A stretch of DNA of 64,000 bases, taken from positions 1-64,000 of the forward strand of contig JAQBNH010000007.1 in assembly GCA_028288705.1 (NCBI GenBank), written 5' to 3'. The stretch is from Ferruginibacter sp. Its GTDB lineage: Bacteria > Bacteroidota > Bacteroidia > Chitinophagales > Chitinophagaceae. The notes beneath the pieces were generated by a model. That model was not told the origin of the DNA. It saw only the letters and a list, made by a program, of their open reading frames with translations, and searched no databases. Shown one piece after another: positions 51,173-61,657 of the stretch. Each line of letters begins with the position of its first letter. The first letter of the stretch is position 1. The position numbers and the translations under genes were made by a program.

Positions 51173-51931
51173 CTATCTTCTCTGCTGAATAAAGCGCGCT
51201 AATTCCTCCCGGCTACTGGTAAAACTCAACGCTTCATTGATGATATAATAATTCGCTTTATCTGTTGTATAAGCATAAGCGTATTTCGCAACTTCCAGTT
51301 TATTCGCTTCAAAATTGAACAACATCACCAGTTCTTTTACCTGCGACGCACTGAATAAATTTGCTGCTATGTTTTGCTTCGCCATTGTTGTCCTGGTTTC
51401 TTCAAAAGACTCGCTGCGCATCGCCTGTTTCAATTGCTCAAAACTCCGGGCATTCATCACCTGGCCATTGGCATTATAACCGCCATTGGAATTTCCCCAG
51501 CCATTGTTATTGCCATTGCCATAACCGTTGCCGTTATTGTTGCCATAATTATTGTCGTCGTAGGTGCGGGCGAGTTGTTGCTCATCAACAAAGGCCTTAC
51601 CAAAACGATTGATCGTAATGTCTACATGATATTGTTGTTTCACATAAACATTGGCATCATACAACAGGCGTTGATTGCGGTTGTTGCCACGCCCGCGCGA
51701 AGCAATTTGCTGGTAAACCTTCACGTTATGGTACCCCGCGCGCAGGTCGTTGATGACGATATCATCTTCATCGTAATTCGATCTGCTATTGCTGCTGTAG
51801 GTATTACCGTCTACAACAACCGTTACCTGCATATTGCCGGCATTGTTGATGGTGAGTTTCGTTTGCGGAGGCGCCGCAAATACAGAAAAAGAAACAACCA
51901 TTAAACTTAAAAGTGTAAAAAATCTTTTCAT
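51173..51931 (-). CDS. DUF4476 domain-containing secreted protein with Asn/Gly-rich linker
   Basis: Start at MKRFFTLLSLMVVSFSVFA; NNYGNNNGNGYGNGNNNGWGNSNGG linker; FEQLKQAMRSESFEETRTTMAKQ. Confidence 0.8.
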   Translation of the reverse strand: MKRFFTLLSLMVVSFSVFAAPPQTKLTINNAGNMQVTVVVDGNTYSSNSRSNYDEDDIVINDLRAGYHNVKVYQQIASRGRGNNRNQRLLYDANVYVKQQYHVDITINRFGKAFVDEQQLARTYDDNNYGNNNGNGYGNGNNNGWGNSNGGYNANGQVMNARSFEQLKQAMRSESFEETRTTMAKQNIAANLFSASQVKELVMLFNFEANKLEVAKYAYAYTTDKANYYIINEALSFTSSREELARFIQQRR

Positions 51932-52147
51932 CGTGGTAAATTTTGAAGTTAAAAATATCGGTCTTAAAACCTTAACTATTGGATGCCTGCAGGTGCCCCG
52001 GGTAACATCGGGATTAGATAATAAAAAGTTAAAGAAATAATTTGCAGCGTGCTTGTGTAAATGCTTCTGCTGCCACATCCTATAAACAGTTCCCTGGTAG
52101 AAAGCCAGAACAGGAAAACGTAACTTGTAACTTATTAAAGCCTTTGT

Positions 52148-55100
52148 ATGAACTGGAGAAAATTTTTACCCTTACTTTTTGTTGCCTTAATCCACGTGAT
52201 TTCAATGAATGCACAACCCGTAAACGACTATACAAACGACTGGAAGAAAGTAGCTGAGCTGGAAAAAAAAGGCCTGACAAAATCGGCCCTCGACCAGGTA
52301 GTGAAAATATTTGATGCAGCCCTGAAAGCCGGCAATCAAACCCAACAGATCAAGGCGGCGATGTACCAGATGAAATACCGCAATCTCGTTCAGGAAGACA
52401 ACAGGGAAAATAATATTTTTTACCTCGATACGCTTATCTCCAGGACTGCAGCCCCGGCGCGAAATATTTTACAGAGTATGCAGGCTTCCTTATTTCTTTC
52501 TTATCGCGAAGCCAATCGCTACAAATTGTACGGGCGTACGGCTTTAACCGAAGAAACGGCGAAAGATATCAATACCTGGAGCATTGAAAAATTGAATGCG
52601 ACCATGTCGGCTTTGTATAAAGCATCTCTTCAAAATGAAGCCCTTTTAAAGAATACAAAACTGGCTGGTTATGATGCGATTCTTGTAAAAGGAGAAAATA
52701 CGCGAAACCTCCGGCCAACGCTATATGATCTGCTCGCGCACCGTGCCCTGGATTATTTTATGATGGAGGAAAATAATATCACGAACCCATCGTATAAGTT
52801 TGTATTGAATGACGAGCGTTTTTTTTCTGCTGCCCAACCATTTAGTACGATTAAATTCAGCGCCCGCGATTCCTCGGCATTGTATTATAACGCCGGCCTG
52901 GTTTTGCAGGACCTGATCAGGTTTCATCTTGCAGACGGCAATACAGATGCGTTGCTGGATGTAGATCTTAAGCGTCTTGAGTTCGTAAACGAACACGGCA
53001 TTTTTGCGGATAAAACAAAACTGTATGAAGCAAGCTTAATTGCGCTGGAAAAAGCGCATCCATCCAACCCCATCATTGCGCGCGCCATGTTTCAGCGTGC
53101 CCTTATTTATTTTGAGGCGGGCCAGAAATATGATCCCGTTACAGCAAAAGATCAGCAGTTCAGCCTAAAGAAAGCAAAAACATTATTGGAAGAAATTATC
53201 AAACGCTTTCCAAAATCTGAGGGTGCTATCCTGGCGCAAAATCAACTCATCGGCATCAGCCAGCCCACGCTGACGATGCAAACAGAAAAAGTAAACGTTC
53301 CTTTAACGCCTTTTCGCAGCCTCGTTACTTATCGCAATATTCCTCAACTTTATTTTCGGGTTGTGGCCATTTCCCATGATGAGATGCAAAAGATCGAACG
53401 CAACGATTATGATAAGATCTGGAGTAGCCTCAGTGCTTTAAAGCCAATCCGGACATGGAATATCACCCTGCCTGATCTGCAGGATTACCAGCAACATTCC
53501 ACTGAAATAAAAACGGATGGCCTGCCAGCCGGAAGTTATTTATTGCTCGCCAGCCGTAATGCTGATTTCAGCATGGCCGATAATATCATGGCGCGACAAT
53601 TTATATACGTTAGCCAGATCAGTTATATCAACAACAACCGCTCGGAGTTATATGTACTTCACCGCGACAATGGACAGCCGCTGCCAAATGCAGAAGTGCA
53701 GGTTTGGCAACAGGTGTATAACTACAGCACGCGTAATTATGAGCAGGTTAAAAAAGAAAAGTATACGGCCGACAAGAATGGTTTCGTGAAACTGCAAACG
53801 TCTAAAGAATACATGAACAATTACCTGCAGGTGAAATACCAGGGTGAAGAATTGTTTACAGATGAAACCGTTCAGTTGAGTGGCTACAGTTCTTACCAGG
53901 CACCAACGAGGAAAGCTACTTTTCTTTTTACCGACCGTTCGATTTACCGCCCGGGTCAAACAATATTTTTTAAAGGCATCGTGATCGTAACGGATAGTGC
54001 AACAAAAAAGAGCCAGGTGGTACCCGGGTTCGCAGGAAATATTTCGCTATACGATGCGAACAACCAGAAATTACAAACGTTGCAATGGACGACCAATGCT
54101 TTTGGCTCTTACAACGGCAGCTTTGTGTTACCCGAAGGAACGCTGAACGGAAGTTTCTCGTTACGTGATGCCAATAACGCCGTTTTCTATTTCAATGTAG
54201 AAGAATATAAAAGGCCGAAATTTTCCACAGAAATTAAAAAACCTGAAGGCACGTATCGGCTGAATGACAGCATTACCATGACCGGCCTGGCCAAAGCGTA
54301 TGCAGGCAATAACATCGATGGCGCGAAAGTTATTTATCGTGTGGTAAGAAAGGTGCGTTACCCGATCTGGTGGTTTGGCGGTTATCGTAAGATCTGGCCG
54401 CCATATGGCCGCGGTGCAGAAATGGAGATTGTAAACGGCGAAACTGTATCGGATGAGCATGGAGAATTTACAATCCGGTTCAAAGCCATTCCAGATGAGG
54501 CTGTTGATAAAAAAAGTCAGCCTGTATTTTATTACGAAATAACTGCTGACGTAACCGATATCAATGGTGAGACGCGTACTGGCACTACATCAGTAGCCGT
54601 TGCTTACCAGGCATTACAACTGGAGATTACGAGCGAAGATAAATTGCCGGCAGATAGTTTAACCAACATCAGGATCAGCAGTAAAAACATGAATGACCTT
54701 TTTGAAAAAGCCAAGCTGAATGTTACCCTGTTGAAACTAAAAAGTCCGGTAAAAGTTTATCGCGCACGTTACTGGGAAATGCCTGACCAGTTTGTAATGA
54801 GCCGGGAAGATTTTGAAAAAGCTTTTCCTTACGATGCGTACAAGGATGAAGATCAGCCTGCCAATTGGCCGGTGGAGAAAACTGTTATGCAAGTCACTGA
54901 TACAACAACAGCGTCAGGCAAATTTGCATTCCCTTCGCAAAAACTCTCCGCGGGCTGGTATAAAATATTAGTTACGACAACTGACAAATATGGTGAAGAA
55001 GTAAAGGCAGAAAAATACATCCAGTTAACCGATGGCCAGGCCGGCAGCATCACAGATGCCATCCAGGTGAACGTGAGTCCGGCGATTGCACTGCCGGGTG

Positions 55101-58100
55101 AAAAAATAAATTATACCATTAAAAGCGGCTTTGAAAAGATCTGGCTGATCCACAACATTGCAAAAGCCGATAAAACCGTTTCGGCTTATTACCCTGTGCT
55201 ATCTGCCGGGAAAGATTTCGACCAGACTTTAAACATAACAGAAGCTGATCGCGGCGGCATCAGCCTTAACTATGCCTTTGTGCAACACAACCGCGTGTAC
55301 AGCGGAGATGAACTCATTGCGGTGCCCTGGACAAATAAAGAACTGGCAGTTTCTTATGAAACATTCCGTGATAAGATACTTCCGGGTAGTGAGGAGAAAT
55401 GGACAATAAAAATCGCCGGAGAAAAATCTGCACAAGTAGCTGCTGAAACCTTGGTGAGCATGTATGATGCATCGCTGGATCAGTTTAAACCACATAGCTG
55501 GACATCCTTAAAATCACTATGGCCGACGATCGGCAACTCGCTCGCATGGATGCAGCCCGGCTTTTCGGCGATCAATGCAGACGTACGCAACGCTGTACGT
55601 GAAACCTACCTGGATGGAATGAACCGTGCCTATGATGAGCTCACGAACGTGGGCTGGAATGATGGCTCTTACTACAATGATTATCGCAGGGATGTAGTTT
55701 ATTCTGCGGCTCCAATGGCTGCACGCGGAGAAGAGGTGATGGCAAATGCAGACGCTCGGCAAATGAAAGTCGTTAACCAGAAAAAAGAACTAGCAGGAAA
55801 GATCGCCATGGATACAACCAGCCTTGCAGCGGCGACGCCAGCACCCATCAAGAATGATGCGATCCAGGTGCGGAAAAATTTTAATGAAACGGCCTTCTTC
55901 TTTCCTGCATTAACAACGGATGCGAACGGCAACGTCGAATTTTCCTTTACCATTCCCGAAGCCCTTACGCAATGGAAACTCATGGCACTGGCCCATACAA
56001 AAGACCTGGCAAGTGGCTATGCAGAGAAAAATGTGCTCACTCAAAAACCGTTAATGGTTCAGCCAAACGCACCGAGATTCCTGCGTGAGGGCGACCAGGT
56101 GGAATTTTCTGCCAAGATCGTGAACATGACCGACAAGGAAATCACGGGCACCACGCAACTGGAACTCTTTGATGCCGCCAACAACAAACCTGTTGATGGC
56201 TGGTTTAAAAATGTATTTCCAACGCAATATTTTACGGTCGCTGCCGGGCAAAGCTTTGCCGTGAGGTTTCCTGTAGGCATTCCTGTGAATTTTAACAGCG
56301 CACTGACTTACCGCATTCGCGCGATCGCAAAGGACGGAACATTCAGCGATGGTGAAGAAGCCGCATTGCCTGTGCTCACAAACAGGATGCTCGTAACGGA
56401 AACTTTCCCGCTGAATATGAGGAACACGAATACGAAAAATTTCCGTTTCGATAAATTGCTGAACAGTGGCAATTCAGGATCGCTTACCCAACATGCATTA
56501 ACCGTTGAATACACGAGTAATCCTGCCTGGTATGCCGTTCAGGCCTTGCCTTACCTGATGGAATATCCTTACGAATGCGCGGAGCAGAATTTCAATCGCT
56601 ATTATGCAAATGTGCTCGCATCATTTATCAGCAACAGCACACCGAAAATAAAAGCGGTGTTTGAAAAATGGAAAACGCTGGACACCGCAGCATTGATGAG
56701 CAACCTGCAAAAAAATGAAGAGCTGAAGTCTGCGTTGCTTGCCGAAACCCCATGGGTGCTGGCCGCGCAAAATGAAACGCAGCAAAAGAAAAACATCGGC
56801 ATCCTGTTCGATATGGTTCGGCTGGGAAATGAAAAAGCAGCCACGCTAAAAAAATTGAAAGACATGCAATCGCCGAATGGTGGCTTTACCTGGTTCAAAG
56901 GCGGACCGGATGACCGCTATATCACGCAATACATCATCACGGGCATCGGGCATCTGAAAAAACTAAAAGCACTTAGTATTGAAGATTTTAATGCCCTCAA
57001 ACCAATTGTAGATAAAGGCCTTATTTATTTAGATGCGCGGTTAAAAGATGATTACAGTAACCTCTTGAAAAATAAAGCGAATTTAAAAAACAACAACCTT
57101 TCCTACATCGCTATCCAGTATTTGTATATGCGTAGTTTCTTTACAGAATCTAAAATTGCTGCTGGCACACAAACGGCGTTTACCTATTACCGTGACCAAT
57201 CGCAAAAATTCTGGCTGAGCAACAGCAAATACATGCAGGCAATGATCGCGCTGAGTTTATATCGCACGAACGATGCGAAGACGGCACAAGCCATTACGAA
57301 ATCGCTGAAAGAAAATTCCATCAGCAACGAAGAGTTGGGTATGTATTGGAAAGAATTTACGAGTGGCGGTTATTACTGGCACCAGGCACCTGTAGAAAGC
57401 CAGGCGCTGATGATCGAGGCTTTTTCCGATATCGACCAAAACAGCAGCGTGGTTGACGATATGAAAACCTGGTTGCTTAAACAAAAACAAACCAACCAAT
57501 GGGCCAGCACGAAAGCTACGGCTGAAGCCTGTTATGCCTTACTGCTAAACGGCAGCAACTGGCTGGCAGAAGAAAAGTCTGTCACTATCAGCCTGGGAAA
57601 TACGGTCATCCGCAGCGATGCCAATAACAGCCAGGCGGGCACTGGTTATTTTAAAGAAACGATCCCGGGAGAGAAAGTGCAGCAGGGTATGGGAAATATT
57701 ACTGTGAATATTTTACAGGCGAATAACCAGGCAGCTTCTGCTTCTACGAGCTGGGGTGCCGTTTACTGGCAGTATTTTGAAGACCTGGATAAGATCAGTT
57801 CTGCAGCAACGCCGTTGAAACTGGTGAAGAAACTGTTTATCGAAAAAAATTCAGCGAGAGGCCCGGTGCTGCAACCATTGAACGACGGAGATGAATTGCA
57901 TATCGGCGATAAACTAAAAGTGCGGATTGAATTGCGTGCCGACCGTGACATGGAATACATTCACATGAAAGATATGCGTGGCGCTTGTATGGAACCGGTG
58001 AATGTGATCAGCGGGTACAAATGGCAGGGCGGACTTGGCTATTACGAGAGCACGAAAGATGCCAGCACGAATTTCTTTTTCAGCTGGTTACCCAGAGGTA

Positions 58101-58240
58101 CTTACGTGTTTGAATACCCGATGTTTGTAACCCATGCCGGCAATTTTAGTAATGGCATCACAACAATCCAGTCGATGTATGCGCCTGAGTTCAGCAGCCA
58201 TTCGGAAGGTATCCGGGTGAACGTGAGTGGCGGTAAGTAA
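52148..58240 (+). CDS. Alpha-2-macroglobulin family protein
   Basis: 2030 aa; FTDRSIYRPGQTIFFKG; YPYECAEQNFNRYYANVLA thioester-like CxEQ. Confidence 0.93.
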   Translation: MNWRKFLPLLFVALIHVISMNAQPVNDYTNDWKKVAELEKKGLTKSALDQVVKIFDAALKAGNQTQQIKAAMYQMKYRNLVQEDNRENNIFYLDTLISRTAAPARNILQSMQASLFLSYREANRYKLYGRTALTEETAKDINTWSIEKLNATMSALYKASLQNEALLKNTKLAGYDAILVKGENTRNLRPTLYDLLAHRALDYFMMEENNITNPSYKFVLNDERFFSAAQPFSTIKFSARDSSALYYNAGLVLQDLIRFHLADGNTDALLDVDLKRLEFVNEHGIFADKTKLYEASLIALEKAHPSNPIIARAMFQRALIYFEAGQKYDPVTAKDQQFSLKKAKTLLEEIIKRFPKSEGAILAQNQLIGISQPTLTMQTEKVNVPLTPFRSLVTYRNIPQLYFRVVAISHDEMQKIERNDYDKIWSSLSALKPIRTWNITLPDLQDYQQHSTEIKTDGLPAGSYLLLASRNADFSMADNIMARQFIYVSQISYINNNRSELYVLHRDNGQPLPNAEVQVWQQVYNYSTRNYEQVKKEKYTADKNGFVKLQTSKEYMNNYLQVKYQGEELFTDETVQLSGYSSYQAPTRKATFLFTDRSIYRPGQTIFFKGIVIVTDSATKKSQVVPGFAGNISLYDANNQKLQTLQWTTNAFGSYNGSFVLPEGTLNGSFSLRDANNAVFYFNVEEYKRPKFSTEIKKPEGTYRLNDSITMTGLAKAYAGNNIDGAKVIYRVVRKVRYPIWWFGGYRKIWPPYGRGAEMEIVNGETVSDEHGEFTIRFKAIPDEAVDKKSQPVFYYEITADVTDINGETRTGTTSVAVAYQALQLEITSEDKLPADSLTNIRISSKNMNDLFEKAKLNVTLLKLKSPVKVYRARYWEMPDQFVMSREDFEKAFPYDAYKDEDQPANWPVEKTVMQVTDTTTASGKFAFPSQKLSAGWYKILVTTTDKYGEEVKAEKYIQLTDGQAGSITDAIQVNVSPAIALPGEKINYTIKSGFEKIWLIHNIAKADKTVSAYYPVLSAGKDFDQTLNITEADRGGISLNYAFVQHNRVYSGDELIAVPWTNKELAVSYETFRDKILPGSEEKWTIKIAGEKSAQVAAETLVSMYDASLDQFKPHSWTSLKSLWPTIGNSLAWMQPGFSAINADVRNAVRETYLDGMNRAYDELTNVGWNDGSYYNDYRRDVVYSAAPMAARGEEVMANADARQMKVVNQKKELAGKIAMDTTSLAAATPAPIKNDAIQVRKNFNETAFFFPALTTDANGNVEFSFTIPEALTQWKLMALAHTKDLASGYAEKNVLTQKPLMVQPNAPRFLREGDQVEFSAKIVNMTDKEITGTTQLELFDAANNKPVDGWFKNVFPTQYFTVAAGQSFAVRFPVGIPVNFNSALTYRIRAIAKDGTFSDGEEAALPVLTNRMLVTETFPLNMRNTNTKNFRFDKLLNSGNSGSLTQHALTVEYTSNPAWYAVQALPYLMEYPYECAEQNFNRYYANVLASFISNSTPKIKAVFEKWKTLDTAALMSNLQKNEELKSALLAETPWVLAAQNETQQKKNIGILFDMVRLGNEKAATLKKLKDMQSPNGGFTWFKGGPDDRYITQYIITGIGHLKKLKALSIEDFNALKPIVDKGLIYLDARLKDDYSNLLKNKANLKNNNLSYIAIQYLYMRSFFTESKIAAGTQTAFTYYRDQSQKFWLSNSKYMQAMIALSLYRTNDAKTAQAITKSLKENSISNEELGMYWKEFTSGGYYWHQAPVESQALMIEAFSDIDQNSSVVDDMKTWLLKQKQTNQWASTKATAEACYALLLNGSNWLAEEKSVTISLGNTVIRSDANNSQAGTGYFKETIPGEKVQQGMGNITVNILQANNQAASASTSWGAVYWQYFEDLDKISSAATPLKLVKKLFIEKNSARGPVLQPLNDGDELHIGDKLKVRIELRADRDMEYIHMKDMRGACMEPVNVISGYKWQGGLGYYESTKDASTNFFFSWLPRGTYVFEYPMFVTHAGNFSNGITTIQSMYAPEFSSHSEGIRVNVSGGK

Positions 58241-58261
58241 CCTGGACACAGAATGATAAAA

Positions 58262-58302
58262 AATAAGTTAAACCCTTTCATTGCTGAGAGGGTTTTCTTT
58301 TT
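58262..58302 (+). terminator. Terminator downstream of A2M gene
   Basis: AACCCTTTCATTGCTGAGAGGGTTTTCTTTTT. Confidence 0.6.
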
Positions 58303-58314
58303 ATAAATTGCAGT

Positions 58315-58719
58315 ATGGCTGATCAGGAAGAACAATTATACCGCATTCCCATTAAATACCGGAGAATGGAAAATCTCCACATCGTGTTCTGGTTGTTTAA
58401 AGATATTGCCTGGTGCATGGTTTGGGAACCACTCGGCCTCGCCATGATCCTGCCTACACTAATCATCGCTATCGTGATTGCCTGGCGTACGCGCCAATAC
58501 ATGAGTGAACTTTGCCACAACCTTGCGGTAGTTTGCTGGATCTTCGCGAACTCTTACTGGATGGTCAGCGAATTCTTCGTGTTTGACAGCTATCCAGTCT
58601 GGGGCGATTATAGTTTTAAAGACCTGTCCATTATCCCGTTTGCAGCGGGCATCCTGATTCTCGCCTTTTATTATATCTGGTATAAACCCAGGCATAAGGA
58701 AGCGGTGGAAACGATGTGA
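58315..58719 (+). CDS. Hypothetical membrane protein
   Basis: 134 aa; several hydrophobic segments. Confidence 0.65.
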   Translation: MADQEEQLYRIPIKYRRMENLHIVFWLFKDIAWCMVWEPLGLAMILPTLIIAIVIAWRTRQYMSELCHNLAVVCWIFANSYWMVSEFFVFDSYPVWGDYSFKDLSIIPFAAGILILAFYYIWYKPRHKEAVETM

Positions 58720-58793
58720 TGACTTAAATCAACGGCCCTCTTCCCGGAACAGTTTCATCATCGCATTTCTGCCTTCTGTACAGTAGAGGTAAT

Positions 58794-58825
58794 TTTTCCT
58801 GTAAAGGCTGCACCGCGTATCTTTG
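58794..58825 (+). promoter_or_regulatory. Putative aspS promoter
   Basis: TTTT, 20-bp spacer, TATCTTTG (58818-58825). Confidence 0.5.
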
Positions 58826-58846
58826 CGCCAAAAGATAAGTCATATC

Positions 58847-60676
58847 ATGTTCAGAACTCATACCTGCGGGGAAATAAGGATCGCCGACGTAAATAAAGAA
58901 ATTACGCTGGCCGGCTGGGTGCAAACAGTACGCAAATTTGGCAGCATCACCTTCGTCGATCTGCGCGACCGATATGGTATTACGCAATTATTATTTTCTG
59001 AAAGCCTGAATACTGAGCTCGAAGCGAACCCGTTGGGCCGGGAATTTGTTTTGCAGGTAACCGGAACCGTTAACGAACGCAGTAATAAGAATACTAATAT
59101 TCCTACCGGCGAAATAGAATTGCTGGTGAGCAAATTCAGCATCCTCAATAAATCTGCAACGCCGCCATTTACCATCCAGGATGATACCGATGGCGGTGAT
59201 GACCTGCGGATGAAATATCGTTTTCTCGATTTGCGCCGCAATGCGGTGAAGAAAAACCTCGAGCTCCGGTATGCCGTGGGCCGCAGCACGCGGAATTATC
59301 TTCATGAAAATAATTTCATGGATATTGAAACGCCTTTCCTGATCAAATCTACGCCGGAAGGTGCGCGGGATTTCGTTGTGCCAAGCCGCATGAACCCAGG
59401 CCAGTTCTATGCTTTACCGCAAAGTCCGCAAACATTTAAACAGTTATTAATGGTCAGTGGTTATGATCGTTATTACCAGATCGTAAAATGTTTTAGGGAT
59501 GAAGATCTCCGTGCAGATCGTCAACCGGAATTTACCCAGATCGATTGCGAAATGTGCTTTGTAGAACAGGAAGATATTCTGCAGATGTTCGAAGGACTGG
59601 TTAAACGAATTTTCAAAGACGTAAAAAATATTGATTATGCCGATATCATCGAACGCATGACCTGGCAGGATGCGATGTGGACTTACGGCAATGATAAACC
59701 GGATATCCGTTATGAGATGAAACTGGCGAATCTGAAATTTCCGGCACATACATTCCCCCATCAAGCGGATATTTCCTCCCTGATCACTGGCGTGGATTTT
59801 AAAGTGTTTGATGAAGCGGAAACCGTGATCGCCATTGCGGCACCGGGATGCAGCGAATACACACGCAAACAAACCGATGAGCTAACGGAGTGGGTGAAAC
59901 GCCCGCAGATCGGGATGAAAGGACTGGTTTTTATTAAGTGTAATGCAGACGGAACTTTTAAAAGCAGTGTAGATAAATTTTACCCTCCTGAAAAATTAAA
60001 AGCCATCGCAGAAGCAGCTTCGGCAAAACCGGGTGACCTGGTGCTGATCCTCGCCGGAGCGGAAGAGAAAACACGCAAAGCTACCAGCGATCTGCGTTTA
60101 CATTTAGGGCAATTACTTGGACTGCGCAAGCCGGCAGAATTTAAACTGCTTTGGGTACTTGATTTTCCATTATTTGAATATGCTGAAGAAGACAACCGTT
60201 GGGTAGCGCGTCATCATCCGTTTACATCGCCAAAGCCTTCTGATATCGCTACGATGATCGATAACAATCCGGCTATTGAGAACGCTGCAGAATATTTAAA
60301 ACACCCATATGCCGGCATCAAGGCCAATGCTTATGATATGGTGCTGAATGGAAATGAGATTGGCGGTGGCTCGATCAGGATCTACCAGCGTGATCTCCAG
60401 GAAAAAATGTTTGCCGCATTGGGCATGGATAAAGAAGAACAGCAACATAAATTCGGTTTCCTGCTCGGCGCATTTGAATATGGTGCACCACCACACGGCG
60501 GCATCGCATTTGGATTTGACAGGCTTTGCTCTATCATTGGCGGCAGCGAAGGCATCCGCGACTTTATCGCGTTTCCGAAAAACAATTCCGGCCGCGACAT
60601 GATGATCGATGCACCCGGAGCGATCGACGATAAACAGTTTGATGAACTGCAAATCAGGCTGGATCTTAAAGACTAA
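58847..60676 (+). CDS. aspS: Aspartate--tRNA ligase
   Basis: 609 aa from [61 protein letters not shown]. Confidence 0.97.
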   Translation: MFRTHTCGEIRIADVNKEITLAGWVQTVRKFGSITFVDLRDRYGITQLLFSESLNTELEANPLGREFVLQVTGTVNERSNKNTNIPTGEIELLVSKFSILNKSATPPFTIQDDTDGGDDLRMKYRFLDLRRNAVKKNLELRYAVGRSTRNYLHENNFMDIETPFLIKSTPEGARDFVVPSRMNPGQFYALPQSPQTFKQLLMVSGYDRYYQIVKCFRDEDLRADRQPEFTQIDCEMCFVEQEDILQMFEGLVKRIFKDVKNIDYADIIERMTWQDAMWTYGNDKPDIRYEMKLANLKFPAHTFPHQADISSLITGVDFKVFDEAETVIAIAAPGCSEYTRKQTDELTEWVKRPQIGMKGLVFIKCNADGTFKSSVDKFYPPEKLKAIAEAASAKPGDLVLILAGAEEKTRKATSDLRLHLGQLLGLRKPAEFKLLWVLDFPLFEYAEEDNRWVARHHPFTSPKPSDIATMIDNNPAIENAAEYLKHPYAGIKANAYDMVLNGNEIGGGSIRIYQRDLQEKMFAALGMDKEEQQHKFGFLLGAFEYGAPPHGGIAFGFDRLCSIIGGSEGIRDFIAFPKNNSGRDMMIDAPGAIDDKQFDELQIRLDLKD

Positions 60677-60701
60677 CGAGTCACCGATACGCAATAATTT
60701 T

Positions 60702-60729
60702 ATACCCGCCAGTGGCGGGTATTTTATTT
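60702..60729 (+). terminator. Terminator downstream of aspS
   Basis: ATACCCGCC-AGT-GGCGGGTATTTTATTTT. Confidence 0.75.
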
Positions 60730-60773
60730 TAGTTAACAGGAGAATGAATAACTTAGAAGGATAATCATTCACT

Positions 60774-61637
60774 ATGAAATATATAATGTCCCTGTTCTGC
60801 CTGAGCATTGCATTCGTCCAATTTGGTTGCAGTAAAAATGATACAGAAACGATTGGCACAAATGCAGCGGTATCCGCGAAGATCTTCAACCTGCCTTACG
60901 GTTCTGATCCAAAACAACAATTCGACATTTATCTTCCAGCCAATCGCAGCAGCTCCACAACAAAACTGATGATCATGATTCACGGTGGCGGCTGGACGCT
61001 GGGCGATAAAACTGATTTCACTGATTATATCGTGACGTTGCAAAATATGCTGCCGGATTACGCAGTCGTGAATATAAACTACCGCCTGGCCTCAGGTATT
61101 TACAACAGATTCCCGACGCAGGAAAACGATATTAAAACAGCTATAGATTTTATTTATGCAAACAGGGGAACCTATCACTACTCAGACAAGTTCGTCCTGC
61201 TGGGAGCCAGTGCCGGCGCGCATCTGGCTTTATTGCAAGCGTACAAATACAATAGCCCGGTAAAGGCAAAGGCCGTGGTAGATTTCTTTGGTCCGACAGA
61301 CATGGTGCAGATGTACAACAATCCTGCACCATTTGCGCCAAGGGATTCGATTGCTTCAGTGATGGGTGCAACACCAGCGGTTAATCCTGCATTATATTCA
61401 TCATCGAGCCCGATCAATTACGTAAATGCACAATCACCTCCCACGATCATTTTACAAGGCGGTGCGGATATCCTTGTTCAGCCAACTCAATCTTCCACTC
61501 TTCGGGATAAGTTAACATTGAATGCTGTAATTAACCAGTATGTTTTTTACCCGACTGAAAACCATGGGTGGGTTGGTGCAAACCTGTCGGATTCGTTCGA
61601 CAAGATCAAAGCATTTTTAACAGCCAACGTACAATAG
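60774..61637 (+). CDS. Alpha/beta hydrolase lipoprotein (BD-FAE-like)
   Basis: 287 aa; lipobox-like FVQFGCSKN; MIHGGGWTLGDK; GASAGAHLAL. Confidence 0.88.
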   Translation: MKYIMSLFCLSIAFVQFGCSKNDTETIGTNAAVSAKIFNLPYGSDPKQQFDIYLPANRSSSTTKLMIMIHGGGWTLGDKTDFTDYIVTLQNMLPDYAVVNINYRLASGIYNRFPTQENDIKTAIDFIYANRGTYHYSDKFVLLGASAGAHLALLQAYKYNSPVKAKAVVDFFGPTDMVQMYNNPAPFAPRDSIASVMGATPAVNPALYSSSSPINYVNAQSPPTIILQGGADILVQPTQSSTLRDKLTLNAVINQYVFYPTENHGWVGANLSDSFDKIKAFLTANVQ

Positions 61638-61657
61638 TGTTTTAGTAATTTTACCGC

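Noticed and set aside
51460-51570. Trinucleotide-like repeats (Asn/Gly-rich)
   Set aside because: Explained as a low-complexity linker inside the DUF4476 protein.
58823-58846. Upstream start codon for aspS in the ORF track
   Set aside because: Overlaps the putative -7 element [17 protein letters not shown] at 58847 is the conventional start.
60296-60889. 197-aa minus-strand ORF
   Set aside because: Spans aspS and its terminator antisense; no domain signature.
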